A DNA stretch of 64,000 bases from Talpa occidentalis (Eukaryota; Chordata; Mammalia; Eulipotyphla; Talpidae), in the NCBI RefSeq assembly GCF_014898055.3, contig NW_023601433.1, positions 15,610,141 to 15,674,140 on the forward strand, read 5' to 3'. The position numbers and the translations under genes are program-made. The notes beneath the pieces were generated by a model. The model ran no database searches, had not been told where the DNA came from, and worked only from the letters and a program-made list of their open reading frames with translations. The first letter of the stretch is position 1, and each line of letters starts with the position of its first letter. Of the stretch, positions 26,045 to 38,155 are shown piece by piece.

Positions 26045-26325
26045 GGGGCCTCACTGTTAGCATAGGGGTTAAGTCTCAGCACTTTCAAGCTATTGGCAGC
26101 CACTGTGGCATGAGTTTGATCCCCAGCCAGGGAGCTACCCACATGGCACAGCAGACCTCTCCTGTCTCGCTTGCTGCTCCCCTCAGCAGTGTATTTTGGT
26201 AGATCCACCTGCTCTGCTCCCTACTCTGTCTCTGGTGAATCCTCTCACCCACCACCCCTCTGGCTGACACCCCAGTTCTTATATGCATAAATAAAAAAAT
26301 ATGTATATTAAAAAGAAAAAAAAAA
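26045..26325 (+). mobile_element. tRNA-derived SINE, subfamily II
   Basis: The full-length plus-strand copy has head 'ggggcctcactgttagcataggggtt' (degraded A box), B-box-like 'gtttgatcccc' and tail 'gcataaataaaaaaatatg'. Flanking direct repeats are eroded. Confidence 0.92.
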
Positions 26326-26329
26326 CACA

Positions 26330-27970
26330 GCAGAAGATCTGCCAAGGACAAGTGCACCCACCTAACCCCCTGTAGGCAGGGGTTATCCCAGTGACGGCGG
26401 GGCCCCAGCTGCTGCACTGAGTCTGAATGGATTTTGAACTTCAGGTAGAGAGAGTGACCTTCAACAGCTCTGGTCACCTGGAATTCTGTGCCCAGTCATG
26501 TCATAAGTGGCAAAGGGTCTGACTGAGCAAAGCATGCATATTCACTGCAGGAAGTTTCTTTTCATGGCACCTTGTGAAAAATGTAAACATGGTCTCTATT
26601 TTCACATCCACGTCTTCACACACCCTTGCATTTCCTCCCGGATTTGTCAGTGAAGGAAGTTAGGGAACCATCATGGTGACCACACATTGCCAGGAGATGC
26701 TGCTCACTTACTTATGTTGAGAAGAGGGATGAATGTTATAATAGAACAAAGCATGTTTGATACTGAATAGTCTTTTCAAGGGAAGGAGAACAGGATTGAA
26801 GAGCTTAATAACACTGAGGTTTGAGGAAGGACCATTTACCTCATGAATACAGATCCGTCTCTTCAGGACCTTGGACTTGCTTAGTCAGACACTGGCTATA
26901 ACAATGGTAGCTGAGTTAGCTCTGCAAAAATCACCAAATACCCAGTGCTGATTACTTCAGAATGGCTTCTCAAATTTCCAGCCTTTGGCAAACGACCTGT
27001 AGCATTGCCCTCTGTAACAGAGTTAATGATTCTGAGTATGGATAGAAGGTATAAATTGAATAAAGAATAAATCAAGTAGAGGGCATTTTCATCTATCATC
27101 CCACCATCAAATATATTTCTTTGGTCATAAAATTATTCTTTAGTCAGATCCATTAGGCCAGAAGGAAAGAGTTTGCTTTTCTTTTTTTTTTTTTTTCAAA
27201 ATTGGGTTCAAAAGTTAAAACATGATTTTTAAATGTTTTTCTGAGTCAAGTGAAACCATGATTGACCAGAGTCAAGCTAAAACATGATTTTTAAATGCTT
27301 TTCTCAGAGTCAAGTGAAACCACAGGTGGGCATGCAGGGATTGTGTCTTCTGCGTTTGAATGGCTTCATGTGGGGTCACACCATGAGCTCTTCTTATGGA
27401 TGTGGGCTGTTTGATTGCACCTGTGTTTCAATTATCTTTATAGATTGGAGAAATATAACAATCAAAGGCACTGTATTAAATATTGGAGTTAGAAAGAGCG
27501 TTAAGTGTTGACTCCTTTCAAGGAAATAAAAGATGTAAAACTGAAAAGACCTTCAAATACATAGAAAAGTGTTAGAAAATGGCAAAGCAGGAGAGATCTC
27601 TAGGTGTTAACCCCTAAACAACTGGTACAGGCAATGGGGAATGGGTGGGCTGGTGAAAAATAAAAATGATCTATTTAGTTTTTCTCTTTCCTTTTGCATA
27701 AAATGAATGGGTGTGGAGGTCTCTCCAGCACAGAGCTGGGTGGGTGCTTTGTGGAATCTATCACACTGACTCAGGATGAGAGTTAGTGCTCATGGATGCC
27801 ATTGCTAGTTGTTTTCTACAATCTGGTTTGAGATTTGTCAAATCTAGCTGATTGCACTTGCAAGATTGACTCTTCTATATCTTTACATTTGGCTTAGTTC
27901 AGAACCAGGATCTTTAACAGCATCATGCAGGCAGTCTAGGGCTTGGGTCACCAGTACCTCAGGCTCTAAA
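26330..27970. other. Gene-free stretch
   Basis: No gene or assignable repeat apart from the 62-bp tandem duplication near 27,216. A T-run of 17 bases lies at about 27,180-27,196. Confidence 0.55.
27216..27325. repeat. 62-bp tandem duplication (about 1.8 copies)
   Basis: 'taaaacatgatttttaaatg' recurs at 27,216 and 27,278. It is followed in both copies by 'ttttct..gagtcaagtgaaacca', giving a 62-bp period. The two copies differ by a few substitutions and a short insertion, so the duplication is not recent. Confidence 0.85.
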
Positions 27971-27973
27971 TGA

Positions 27974-28235
27974 TATCACTTTTTTTTTTTATTTATACAA
28001 GCACTGGGTACAGTCAGAAGCGCGGGTGGGTGAGAGGATTCACCAGAGCCAGAGTGGGGAGCAGAGCAGGCAGAAGGACCGAAGTACACTGCTGAGGGGA
28101 GCAGCGGGCGGCAGGAGAGGTCTGTGCGCCATGTGGGACCCTCCTCAGGGATTGAACCAGTGCTGCAGAGGCAGTGGGCAGCTTTGCAACCCAGCGCTCA
28201 ACTGCTGCACCATCGGGGAGGCCCAGTATCACTTT
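27974..28235 (-). mobile_element. tRNA-derived SINE, subfamily I
   Basis: The element occupies about 27,983-28,225 in minus orientation. TSDs tatcacttt lie at 27,974-27,982 and 28,227-28,235. Relative to other subfamily I copies it lacks about 20 bp between the 'gaccctcctc' and 'gggattgaacc' blocks. Confidence 0.92.
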
Positions 28236-30150
28236 CTTAAGAAAACCAGCACATTTTGTGTTTTCCTTAAATTTACCATTCCAGGACTTTACTTGTTGCC
28301 AGAGTTCCTAAAAATATGACCATAGCCTCAAAATTTGAAATTAAGATGCTGTCATTTACTAGGAATCTACATGTAGGAAGAGAGCACAAGAATGCAAGAG
28401 AGTCAGAACGAAGAAGAGAACAGCCACTGAGTGCACAGCATAGACATGTGATTTCCTCTTCTGCAACTGCCCAGTACCTTGGACTGACTCGCTCTTTCCT
28501 AGAAAATTTCCTTTCTGTTACCTGTGCTCAGGGATCCTGCATGACACAGGGGAGATTTGGAGTGAAGGATCTTGTGACAGGGGAGTTATGGACATCTCTG
28601 ATAAGGGAATGGTGAGTCGATGCTTCATTTGATTTTTAGGGTGCTTTTTCATTTATGCTCATGAAAATGTGGTCCCTAGTGATGTGATGTCCCATGGACA
28701 CTTGTCTCTTTTAGGGGTGATAAACTTTTGACGAGAGCCAGTCAAGCTGTTGATATCCAGAGATCCTTAATATTGCAAAGTCAGATGAGTTCAAACTGGA
28801 CATTAGGACTCCAGTACACAGCTTCCAGAAAGAGTCAGTCAAGTGTGTACAATGCTATGTCCTGTAGGTGGAGAAGCCACCTCGGGTATCAAGCTACTGG
28901 CAGCAATTTGAAGAGCATTCTGGAAGGCATAATGTGGGGCTTGCAAAGAGTATTGCAGAAACAGTTAATGAAAGGGATATGCCTGGGTCCAAAAGAACAT
29001 TCCCTAGCTACTCTTGGTTAATAGGTTTTTGCTGTCCTTCTAGTATTTTTAATGAGAAAAGTAGAAATCAATATTAAATACCTGCTACAAAGTGTTTCCA
29101 GTCTTAAGGATTAGACTTGGAAATGGAAGAGTTTCTCATCTCATTGGATGGGTTCAATGTTCTGAATGATGCCATTGCTGGTCCCATGGATTATGTGGGC
29201 TGGTGGCGCCACTGATTTTTACATTTCAGCTTCTAAAGCCCTGAGGCTCCCTTGAAACCTTGTCTGTGGTCAGACAAGGTGAAGGGTAATAACAAATGCT
29301 TCCTAAAAAGGGATATTTTAAGAGTACAAGATAATTCTTAACAGCTTCAAAAACAAAGCTCATAAAGAGAAAGAACATTTTCCCCCAATATATTAACTTA
29401 GTTCAATAAACATTCACTTTGCCCTCTCCTTTTGAACATTAGAGGAAAGAACAGAGAATGTTGGAGATGTTCATTGCCTTTGAAAACCCAAGACTGTTTT
29501 CTCCAATGAATGAGCCCCACATGGAAGGGTTCATGTAAGAAGAGGCAGAATTATGTGAGCCACTTTTTATACCATAAAAAGACAATGTTTCAGAGATGTT
29601 TATCATGGCAGTTGCATTCACCATTACAGGTATCTATGATATTATACACAGACCTAGAAGTTTTTAGTAGAGAAGGATTTCCAGGAGAATTTCCAAAACA
29701 TCAAGGTGTTAAAATAATAGAAAATACCTATGCAATCCCCATAGTTCATGGGTTCCACAATAGCAACATTGGACTTAGCAGTGGCTGCTAGAAATGTGGC
29801 ATTTACTGGACCACTTACACTTCCCATAACTAGGACAAGTATTACTGTCACATCTGCAGGTGTGTATGGGTTTAACCAAAACCAAGGTGAGAACTGGGAG
29901 CAACAGATGTCATCTCTTCTTTGAAGTGAAAGCTCTGTCTGTGTTACATAAACACTCTCTAATAGCAGGGTCTCTCATCATATGGGTACACAATTTATCC
30001 TAACAATGTCTGGTTTTCTTCATTATTTATTCTTCTCACATTCTGGATTCTATTGGAAACTTACTTTGTAAGAAAATGCAATTTCTTTGAACATATGAGG
30101 GAATATACAGGGATTCCAATAGCATTGGTTTACTGAGTTTCAAATAATAA
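28236..30150. other. Gene-free stretch with a candidate exon
   Basis: No gene is supported, but an 80-nt segment bounded by good splice-site-like sequences lies at 28,532-28,611. Minus-strand frames at 29,439-29,851 match no known protein. Confidence 0.5.
28532..28611 (+). other. Candidate cryptic exon (80 nt)
   Basis: A pyrimidine-rich tract ending 'ttctgttacctgtgctcag' precedes the segment and 'gtgagt' follows immediately. Two of the three frames across the 80 nt are open. Splice-like motif pairs occur often by chance in 64 kb, so this is a weak candidate only. Confidence 0.15.
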
Positions 30151-31150
30151 AACAGCTTTCTAGCTCAGATTACTATTTTTCTTATTCAGATAAAATTGAC
30201 ATACAATAGTATATTAGTTACAGATACACAGCATAATGATTTAATATTTTTATATATTGTAACATGACTAACTCCATAAATCTAATTATCAACTAACATC
30301 ATAAAAAGTAACAAAATTTTGTTCCTTGTGATGAGAACTTTTAGGATTTACTCACTTGGGAAACTTTCAAGTACGCATCGCAATGCTGGTGACTATAGTC
30401 GCCATGCTATGATTACATCCCCTTGACATTTGTTTTACAACTGGGAGTTAGTACATCTTGACACTTTTCACCCATCTTGCCCACTACCTCTACCTCTCCT
30501 CCCCTCTGACAATCACCAGTCTGTTGTCTATATCTTTGAGGTTCTATTTTGTTTGTTGACTTGTTTTGCTTTTTTAGATTCTGCATGTAAATGAAATCAT
30601 ATACCTCATGTCTATCTCTGACTTATTTCACTTAGTATAATTCCCCAAGTTCCAGCCATGGCATCACAAACAGCAAGATTATATTCATTTTTATGAGTGA
30701 GTAGACATACCATGTTGCCCATCCATTTACCAGTTGGTGGGCTCTTAGGTTGATTCCATGTCTTAGCCAAATCATACATCAGTTCTATTTTTAATTAAAA
30801 AAAAATATTTATTAATGTGTACAAGAGCTGGGGCACAGGCCAGAGATGCAGGGGGGGGTGAGAGGATTCACCAGAGACAGAGTGGGGAACAGAACAGGCA
30901 GACTGACTGACATACACTGCTGAGGGGAGCAGTGGGCGAGTCAGGAGAGGTCCGCTGCACCATGTGGGTTGCTCCCTGGCCGGCCGGGGATAGAACTCAT
31001 GCTGCAGAGGCTGTGGATTGCTTCATAGTGCTGTGCTTAACACCTTGTGCCATCAGGGAGGCCCTATTTTTAATTTTTTGAAAAACCTTTACACAACCTT
31101 CCACAGTAGCTGCACCAATTTATATTCCCACAAGGAGTAGAGAAAAGAAA
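30150..31150 (-). mobile_element. Old L1 3' part, minus strand, split by a SINE
   Basis: Antisense L1M-type sequence. The 3' untranslated portion reads 'cagataaaattgacatacaatagta'. The ORF2 end follows at about 30,530-30,780: 'gatgaaatcatat..acttatttcacttagtataat', 'agttccagccatgg', 'ccatttaccagttggtgg'. It resumes after the SINE as 'ttccacagtagctgcaccaatttatattcccac'. It is diverged and truncated. Confidence 0.85.
30785..31075 (-). mobile_element. tRNA-derived SINE, subfamily II, inserted in L1
   Basis: The element spans 30,797-31,063. Perfect 12-bp TSDs (ctatttttaatt) lie at 30,785-30,796 and 31,064-31,075. Old L1 sequence continues on both sides, so the SINE inserted after the L1. Confidence 0.95.
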
Positions 31151-31378
31151 TTCCCCTGTGCACTTTTGTTTAGCTTGTTAATTGAACAACCTAATAGACA
31201 GCATCATGTCCTCTGATCTTATAGAACCCTGTATCAACAATATGCATCCTGGTCTCTTTGCAACAATGAACAAATCGCTCCACACCTTTTTGTCTCAAAA
31301 ATCCCTCAGCTTCTCTTATGAAGCACCCTACGGAAGACTTGTAGCCCTTCCTCAGCAGGTATCTCTGCTGATAAGAAA

Positions 31379-31648
31379 AAAGCGAAGCCAGGGGCCTCCC
31401 TGATGGTGCAAGGGGTAAGTATCAGCACTATGAATCCATCCGCAGCCACTGCAGCATGCTTTCAATCCCCAGCCAGGGAGCTGGCCCACATGGCGCAGCT
31501 GACCTCTTCTGTCTTGCCCACTGCTCCCCTCAGCAGTGTATTTCAGTCAGTCTACCTGTTCTGTTCCCCACTCTGTCTCTGGTGAACCCTCTCACCCCCT
31601 GCACCCCCGGCCTATACCCCAGTTGTTGTATGCATAAGTGAATAAATC

Positions 31649-31679
<31 letters not shown>

Positions 31680-31685
31680 AAGCCA
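31379..31685 (+). mobile_element. tRNA-derived SINE, subfamily II, with a T25 tail
   Basis: The element spans 31,391-31,673. Near-identical TSDs aaagcgaagcca and aaagagaagcca flank it. The usual 'aaatctttaaaaa' ending is replaced by 25 consecutive T residues (31,649-31,673), probably slippage from the CTTT core. That is odd for an A-tailed plus-strand SINE. Confidence 0.93.
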
Positions 31686-32261
31686 AACCCTGGAGCTCTG
31701 TTGACCATTCACAGCTCTGTTGCCAACATGTAGAAATGAGCCTGGCTTACCTCAGAGAGTCTTGCTGCTGCTGTTATGAGCTTTGAGGTAGAGGCTTCCT
31801 CAGGTTTCACCTGAAATAATTCCTGGAAAGTTCTCTGTAAATGGGGTTTCCAATATCTTCATCTATAGCAATAAGGATAAATTCCCAGCTCCTTGACACT
31901 TGTCATTTAGAAAGGTCACAGATCAAAAAGAGCATAAACAAGTCTTAAAAAATTAAAGTCAAACTGTCAATAATCCGAACTGCCCAAATGTAAGAATTCT
32001 CACCTTGCAAATTCCTAGCCCTGGACCTCCTCAGTTGCTGACAGTATAGTGTCAGTTTCAGTTTTTTTCCTTAATTTAAACCATTTTTCAGTCCTTCGGG
32101 AAATGCAGTATTCCCTACAGAAACTGTTAAACGAGTTTCTCATAAATAGAATCTTTCAAGTAACTCTGCAACTCTAGAGAAACCCAAACTCTTAACATAG
32201 TGAGTTTCTGTCCAAAATGGAGGCCAGGAGCCTGGCAGGCCTCCCAGCACCCCCCAATCCT

Positions 32262-32555
32262 GACTCTTTCTTCTGGTCTCTCTGTTATTCTCTCATGGTT
32301 TCTTCCTGCCGTAGCTATTCCACCCCAGCCAACCTCTGGGTAACGCTGCCCTTATAGCCACTGCCTCCTAGGCGCAGGTGTGTGCACTTGCACATGCGCA
32401 CACACCTATGCTCAGGTGTCCACAATCAGGCATTCATGCCCCACACCCACAGCCCAAGCAACTCCTGCATCAGCACAATCGAGGCCTGAGAGTACAGCCA
32501 CAGAGGTCAGTGGCCTACAAGCCTGACCAATTGCATTTGCCCTACGTCATACAAT
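32262..32555. repeat. Dispersed repeat R1, copy 2
   Basis: Homologous to 5,420-5,715 in the same orientation, with several small indels. It sits directly upstream (on the + strand) of a minus-strand L1 fragment, but no TSD ties the two together. Confidence 0.7.
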
Positions 32556-32569
32556 CTTGACTTTTTTTC

Positions 32570-33065
32570 TTTCATTTTCCATTGGTTTACAATACTATAT
32601 GTGCAGAAATGTAGCATTACATCTTAATAAATGTATCTATCATGTCACACCCACCACCAAATTCTAGTACCATTCACCGCTGTCAGAATGACGGTCTCTT
32701 CCTGTTCCTCCTACACCCTTTATCCCTTCTCTTTGGTTACCACCATCTTGTTGTCAGAATGTAAGAGTCATTCTCATTCGTTGCTTTATTTCTTCATATT
32801 CCATATATATCATCACATGGCCATATGAAATCATTCTATATTTCTCTTTCTGACTAATTTTGCTTAGCATAATCACCTCAAGTTCAATTCATGTCATCAC
32901 AAAATGCAAGATTTCATATTTTTCTCATATCCTATTTAGTCTGCTCTCACATCTTGGCTACTGTGAATAGTGCTATTAATATAGGGGTGCATGTTTATTT
33001 TCCAATTAGTATTTTTATCTTCCTTGGATAAATACCTAGAAGTGGAATTTTTCATTAATACATTT
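32570..33065 (-). mobile_element. Old L1 ORF2/3' fragment, minus strand
   Basis: Antisense L1 blocks are evident: 'ctttttctgactaattttgcttagcataat', 'tcaagttcaattcatgtcatcaca', 'cttggctactgtgaatagtgct', 'aataggggtgcatg', 'ggataaatacctagaagtggaat'. No intact frame remains. Confidence 0.85.
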
Positions 33066-33180
33066 TTTTCATGAAAATGTTTATCTTTAGATATACAATG
33101 TGCATTTTTATATCACTGTTCTATAGTTGCCAGTTTCTACAACATAGTAAATACAGTAGAATGTATAATGATTTAAGAAC

Positions 33181-33478
33181 TAAAATACAGGGGCCTCCCC
33201 AGTGATGCAGCGGGTTGAGCGCCGCACTGTGAAGCTATCTTCAGCCTTGGCAGTGCAGGTTCGATCCCCGCCAGCTGGCGAGAATCCCCCATGGCTCGGC
33301 AGACCCCTGGAGTCCTGTCGTGCCCGCTGCTCCCCCCAGCAGTGTATTTCTGTCGTCTACCTATTTTGCTCCCTGCTCTGTCTCTGATGAATCCTCTCAC
33401 CCTCCTGCGCCTCTGGCCTGCACCCCAGCTCTTGTATAAAAGTAAATAAATCTTTAAATAAAAAGAAATAAAATACAG
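33181..33478 (+). mobile_element. tRNA-derived SINE, subfamily II-like
   Basis: The element spans 33,191-33,468 with perfect 10-bp TSDs (taaaatacag). The head has 'gttgagcgccgcactg' and the B box 'ggttcgatcccc' is intact. The 3' end is intermediate, with 'ggcctgcaccccagctcttg' but no 'tgcat' before the tail. Confidence 0.93.
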
Positions 33479-35974
33479 TGTGAAGTATTTTTTTTTCTGT
33501 CATTATATATGATGATTAAGAGCCACTGAAATTCTGCCCTTTCAATATCTGTCTGCATTTTCACAGAGAATCCTTTTACTTCACAGGTACCCTCTCTATT
33601 GAAAAACTCCCTAAGAAAAAGCTGGTTGTTCCTAAGCCTACAATTACAGTTTCAAGCCAAGAAGTTTAAATATCAATATTTCTCCTCTTCCCTGTTGAGT
33701 AAGCAGCTATCCACAAGCAATGAGACAAAACAACAGGAAGCAGCAGAACTACGGGTGTAGACTGGAAGCAAACAAGATTTTTCATTACTTATACTTACAA
33801 CCTGGTTTGAGGGTTTGTACTATATTTATGATGAAATGCTCAGAGTGTAATGGAGTTGAAATTATGCTAAAATTCTCTGCTGTTAGTGGTCTGAAGAAGA
33901 CAGAGAGCCAGAGGACATCTAAAATAGAGGCCCCTGAGAAAGGTGTTAGAAGCTCAAAAGCACAGTGTTAGAGAGAAATTGGCCATTTGCAGAAATTCAG
34001 CCATTTTTTCTTTCAGTGACTGTAGAATCTGTGGCCCTATTCCCTATTTCTTTCTGAAATACAGTGATGTGCCTCTTCTCTTTGTATTTTTATCAGTATT
34101 GATGGAGGTTTATCAATTGTATTGATTATTTTAAAGGAACAGCATTTAGTTCCATTCACCTTTCTGTTTTCCTATTTTCAATAGCATGCATTTCTACACT
34201 TTACTCTTTCCTTCTTTCTGTTCCTTTTAGTTTATTTCCTATTATTTCTTTAGTTTCTTAATGAAGGAATTTGGATTGATCCTTTCTTGTTTGTAATGCA
34301 TGTATAGAGTGTTATGAGTGCCCTTCTCAGCACTGCTTTTGCTACATTTTGCATATTTTGATATATTTTCATTTCATTTTGCCTTATATATTTGCATTTC
34401 CTTTGAGCCTTCCTCCTTGATTCGTGGCTTTGCAGCTGTATTGCTTCATTTCCATGTGTGTAAAGATTTTCCTGTTGTCTTATTATTGTTTTCTACTTGA
34501 TTCCGTTATGGTCAGACAGCATAAATTCTGCTAATTTTGTGTATGGTTATTTCACATCCCAGGACATGGTCGATCTTGATGAATGTTCCTTGTGCCCTTG
34601 AATAAAAAGTCTATTTTTCTATTTTTGAGTGTTCTAAAGATTTCTATTAGATCATGCTGATCTATTTGTGCTGATTTGTAGTCTAATATTTCTTTTAGTT
34701 ATTAAGAAGGAATATTGAAGTACCCACCATAACTGTGGATGTGTCTGTTTCTCTTTACAGGTCTATACAAGTTTTTGCCTTACATGTTTTGTGTTTTCTA
34801 CTCTTTCTATTGCCACATATATATTTGATGATTATTATGTCTCCCTGGTGGAATAATCATTTTATCCTTATAAGTTATGTTCCTCTCTTCTCTATTACTT
34901 GTATTTGCTCTAAAGTTTATTTTATCTGGTATTAATGCAGTCACTCCTAATTTTTTTAAAACTAATGTTTGCCTGGTATATCTTTTTCCATCCTATAACT
35001 TTCAACCTATGTATATTATTGAATTATAAATGAGTTTCTTTTGAACAGTGTTACATTAGCTGAGTCATGTTTCTTTATATACTATGGCAATGTGTCCTTT
35101 GTTGAATTTAGATAATTTATATTTCAAAGTAATGATAATTATTGATATGTTAGGGCTTAAATGTGACAATGCATTTGTTTCTATATTTTCATTTTGTTTC
35201 TCATTCCTGTTTTTCTCTTTTCCTTGCCTTCCTATAGGTCATCAAATATTATTTTAGGATTTTACTTGATTTACTTATTGGATTTTTTATTGTATCTCTT
35301 TCTCTTTTTATAGTGGCTACTCTGATATTACTATATACACATGTGACTTATCACAGTTTACTGTCATCAGCATTTTACCACCTTGAGAGAAGATGGAAAA
35401 CACATTTCTATTTAATACCCTTTATTTTCCCCACTTTTAATTATTATTGCTTTAGGTATCACACTGTGATATAGTTTTTCTTTTAGCCATCAAATATGAT
35501 TTTTAAAATTCATAAAGAAAATGATAACCTACTGTATGTATCCATATCTCTGCTCTTTCTATTGTCCTTCTTCCTTTCCCGTGTTCCAAGGTTCCTCTTT
35601 GAATCATTTCTTTTCCACTTGTTTTAAAGGGCAGGTTTTAATGACAAATTATTTCAGTTTTCTTCTAAGAAATTCTTTATTTCCACATCATTCTTGAAGA
35701 ATAATAGCTTTGCTAGATATAGAATTTACTCTTGAAAGTGCTTTTCTTTCAGTACTTGAAAAATGTTGAACCACTACCTTTTGGCTTTATGATTTCAGAT
35801 GAGAAATTCACTGTCATTCAAATGGCAATTTCCTGTAAGTAATACATCATTTCACTATAGTTGCTTTCAAGATAGTTCTTCTACATCGTCAGTTTGATTA
35901 TATTAATTAGAATGTGAGTTGATGTGGATTTGTTTGAGTTTATTATGCTTGAAATAATTCTGCTTATTGAATAT

Positions 35975-36012
35975 GTGGATGGATGGGTGGATGGGTGGAT
36001 GGATGGATGGAT
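35975..36012. repeat. (GGAT)n/(GGGT) microsatellite
   Basis: About nine imperfect tetranucleotide units (ggat with gggt variants) lie inside the old LINE relic. They give a repeated Met-Asp-Gly-Trp peptide in one frame that has no biological meaning. Confidence 0.92.
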
Positions 36013-36136
36013 CCATAAATGGATTGATGGATCAACAGATAATGGGCGTATGCTTCAAATACTTGTCAGATAATTCCAACATCTGGTTTATCTTGATGCT
36101 ACTGCCCACTGATTGCCTTTTTATTACTCAAGTTGT

Positions 36137-36437
36137 GATTTTCTTAGTTTTTTTTTAAAGATTTATTTATTGATTTATGTATACAAGAACTGGGGTATAG
36201 ACCAGAGGTGCAGGGGATGAGAGGATTCACCAGAGACAGAATGGGGAGCAGGACAGGCAGATCTACTGAAATACACTGCTGAGGGGAGCAGCTGGAGAGA
36301 CAGGAGAGGTCTGCTGCACCATGTGAGTCACCTCCCTGGCTGGGGATCAAAGTCATGCTGCAGTGGCTGTGATAGCTTCAGAGTGCTGCATCTTAGCCCC
36401 CTGAGCCATCAGGGAGGCTCCGATTTTCTTAATTTTT
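36137..36437 (-). mobile_element. tRNA-derived SINE, subfamily II, in old LINE
   Basis: The element covers about 36,153-36,421. 16-bp TSDs gattttcttagttttt and gattttcttaattttt differ at one base. The host is the minus-strand LINE relic. Confidence 0.93.
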
Positions 36438-37080
36438 AATATAAGTGATATTTGTTTCAACCTTAACGCTATCCAGAAGACTGAATTCTATCTAAATCTA
36501 TTTCAGCAGGCAGTGGCCCTCTTTAGGTTTAGCACTGTGATCCGAGTCTACTTTGTGGACTGCGGTATTCCAGTGACAGTTTAATTTTCAGGACCTTTTC
36601 AGTACTATTTTTGCCTCTTGGTTTATATGGTACTCTTGGTGTCACCATAAGATGCATCACTGAGTGTGTCTCAGTGGGAAAGGGGAATCGAAGGTTTGTG
36701 GAGTTAAAGAGTCTTTCCAGGTTGGGCTTCTTGCTGTGACTGTCCCTCTCTCTGATAGGTTGCGCCTAAAATCATTCAGTAGCAAAGGGAGCCCAGAAGT
36801 ACAGAGACATTCCCCAGACCAGGTTGCCATTGTGCAATGAGCTTGCATGATCTGCTCTCCTTAGCAAGGTCATCGGTCAGAAAACGCCAGGTCTGGGCAG
36901 CTTTCCTCTATTGTGGGCGGAGCAGATAAGACTCTTGCACTGTGCTGGTCCTTCAATTCTAGACTTACAAACCAGATCACCTTACTCTAACACCCTTTCA
37001 GAGATCTTCTTTGGTTTTCTTGGTTTTTATAATTATATTTAGAACAGCAGGTAGAAAAAGAGCCTATACTCTCATCTAAG

Positions 37081-37376
37081 CTGTTCATATTTATTTATCT
37101 TTTTTAAAGATTTATTTATTTTTTAATATAAGAGCTGGGGTACAGGCCAGAGGTGCGGGAGGGTGAGAGGATTCACCAGAGACAGAGTGGGGAGCAGACA
37201 GACCGAAAGCACTGCTGAGGGAAGCAGCGTAGTGGGGAGACAGAAGAGGTCTGCTGTGCCATGCGGGTTTCTCCCTGGCCAGGCAGGATCAAAGCCACAC
37301 TGCAGAGGCTGCGGACAGCTTCACAGCACGACGCTTAAGCCTCTGCACTGGGGAGGCCCTACACTGTTCATATTTA
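37081..37376 (-). mobile_element. tRNA-derived SINE, subfamily II-like
   Basis: The element covers 37,094-37,363 with perfect 13-bp TSDs (ctgttcatattta). The 3' end reads 'aagagctggggtacaggcc' in antisense. Confidence 0.93.
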
Positions 37377-37388
37377 GATGAACAGTGT
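37361..37388. repeat. 11-bp inverted repeat, 6-nt loop
   Basis: acactgttcat (37,361-37,371) and atgaacagtgt (37,378-37,388) are exact reverse complements around atttag. The left arm overlaps the right TSD of the neighbouring SINE. Confidence 0.8.
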
Positions 37389-38155
37389 ACCATATACCCT
37401 TACCCCCTCAAAAATATAAGCTCCATAAAGAAAGGGATTGGATCCCTTTTGTTTGCAGCTCTATCCCAAAGTGCAAGGAATAGTGTCTAAATTATAGTTG
37501 AATTGTTAGGTAGAATTTTCCTGGCAAATAACACAGCAGGGAAATTGCTCGCCACAAAAGCCAAGATACTTCAAAGATACAATATACAGTAAGAAAGATT
37601 TCCTTGATTACAACAGTGCATTAGCAACAAATACTATTGGAAGCAGAAAAGAAAATGTTTACCACTCTCAGACTTTACATAAATTGACTGGTAGGCATCT
37701 TCTTGGAGAAATCTAGTTATATCAAAGTTGATATTCCATTTTTTCCAAACATTTTGTTTTTTACTTCTGAGACTCAGATGAAAGTGCTCATCCAACTGGA
37801 AAAAACTTGGCAATTATTCCAGATAAGATTCCCTTACCACAACATGCAACCTGTCACCAAGTCCTGTCAAATCGTATCCTAAATATACAGATGTAACATA
37901 TCACTTTCATATCTAATTCTGTTTTCTTAATTCCACTTTGTTCAGGTCATTGTAATTTTTCTCCCATCAAACTCCAGTGTCCTCCTTTGACCTCCAAGCC
38001 TCTGCCTTTCTCTTCTCTCCTATATACCCACCACACTGCCTCTGTGAGGCTCTTTCTGAAGTCTGCATGAGAATTTTCATCTGTGCACAGAAATCTTAAG
38101 CATGAAATATCAACAGTTCGGTCTAGAGCTGTTACTGAATACTTAAAATTGAGTT
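37389..38155. other. Gene-free stretch
   Basis: No gene or recognisable repeat. Confidence 0.6.

Larger units (their letters stand above)
34030..36900 (-). mobile_element. Old L1/HAL1-type LINE, minus strand, split by a SINE
   Basis: Antisense LINE text is recognisable in order. Blocks are 'tacttgattccgttatggtcagacag', 'ccaggacatggtcgatcttgatgaatgttcc', 'accataactgtggatgtgtctgtttctc', 'tggtatatctttttccatcctataactttcaacc', 'gaagaataatagctttgctagatatagaat' and 'tttgagtttattatgcttg'. The blocks after the SINE (36,422 onward) are less certain. It is heavily diverged with no intact ORF, and the order and spacing fit an ancient L1M or HAL1 element. Confidence 0.8.

Noticed and set aside
35967..36158. 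Met-Asp-Gly-Trp repeat peptide
   Set aside because: It is the translation of a tetranucleotide microsatellite in an old LINE.
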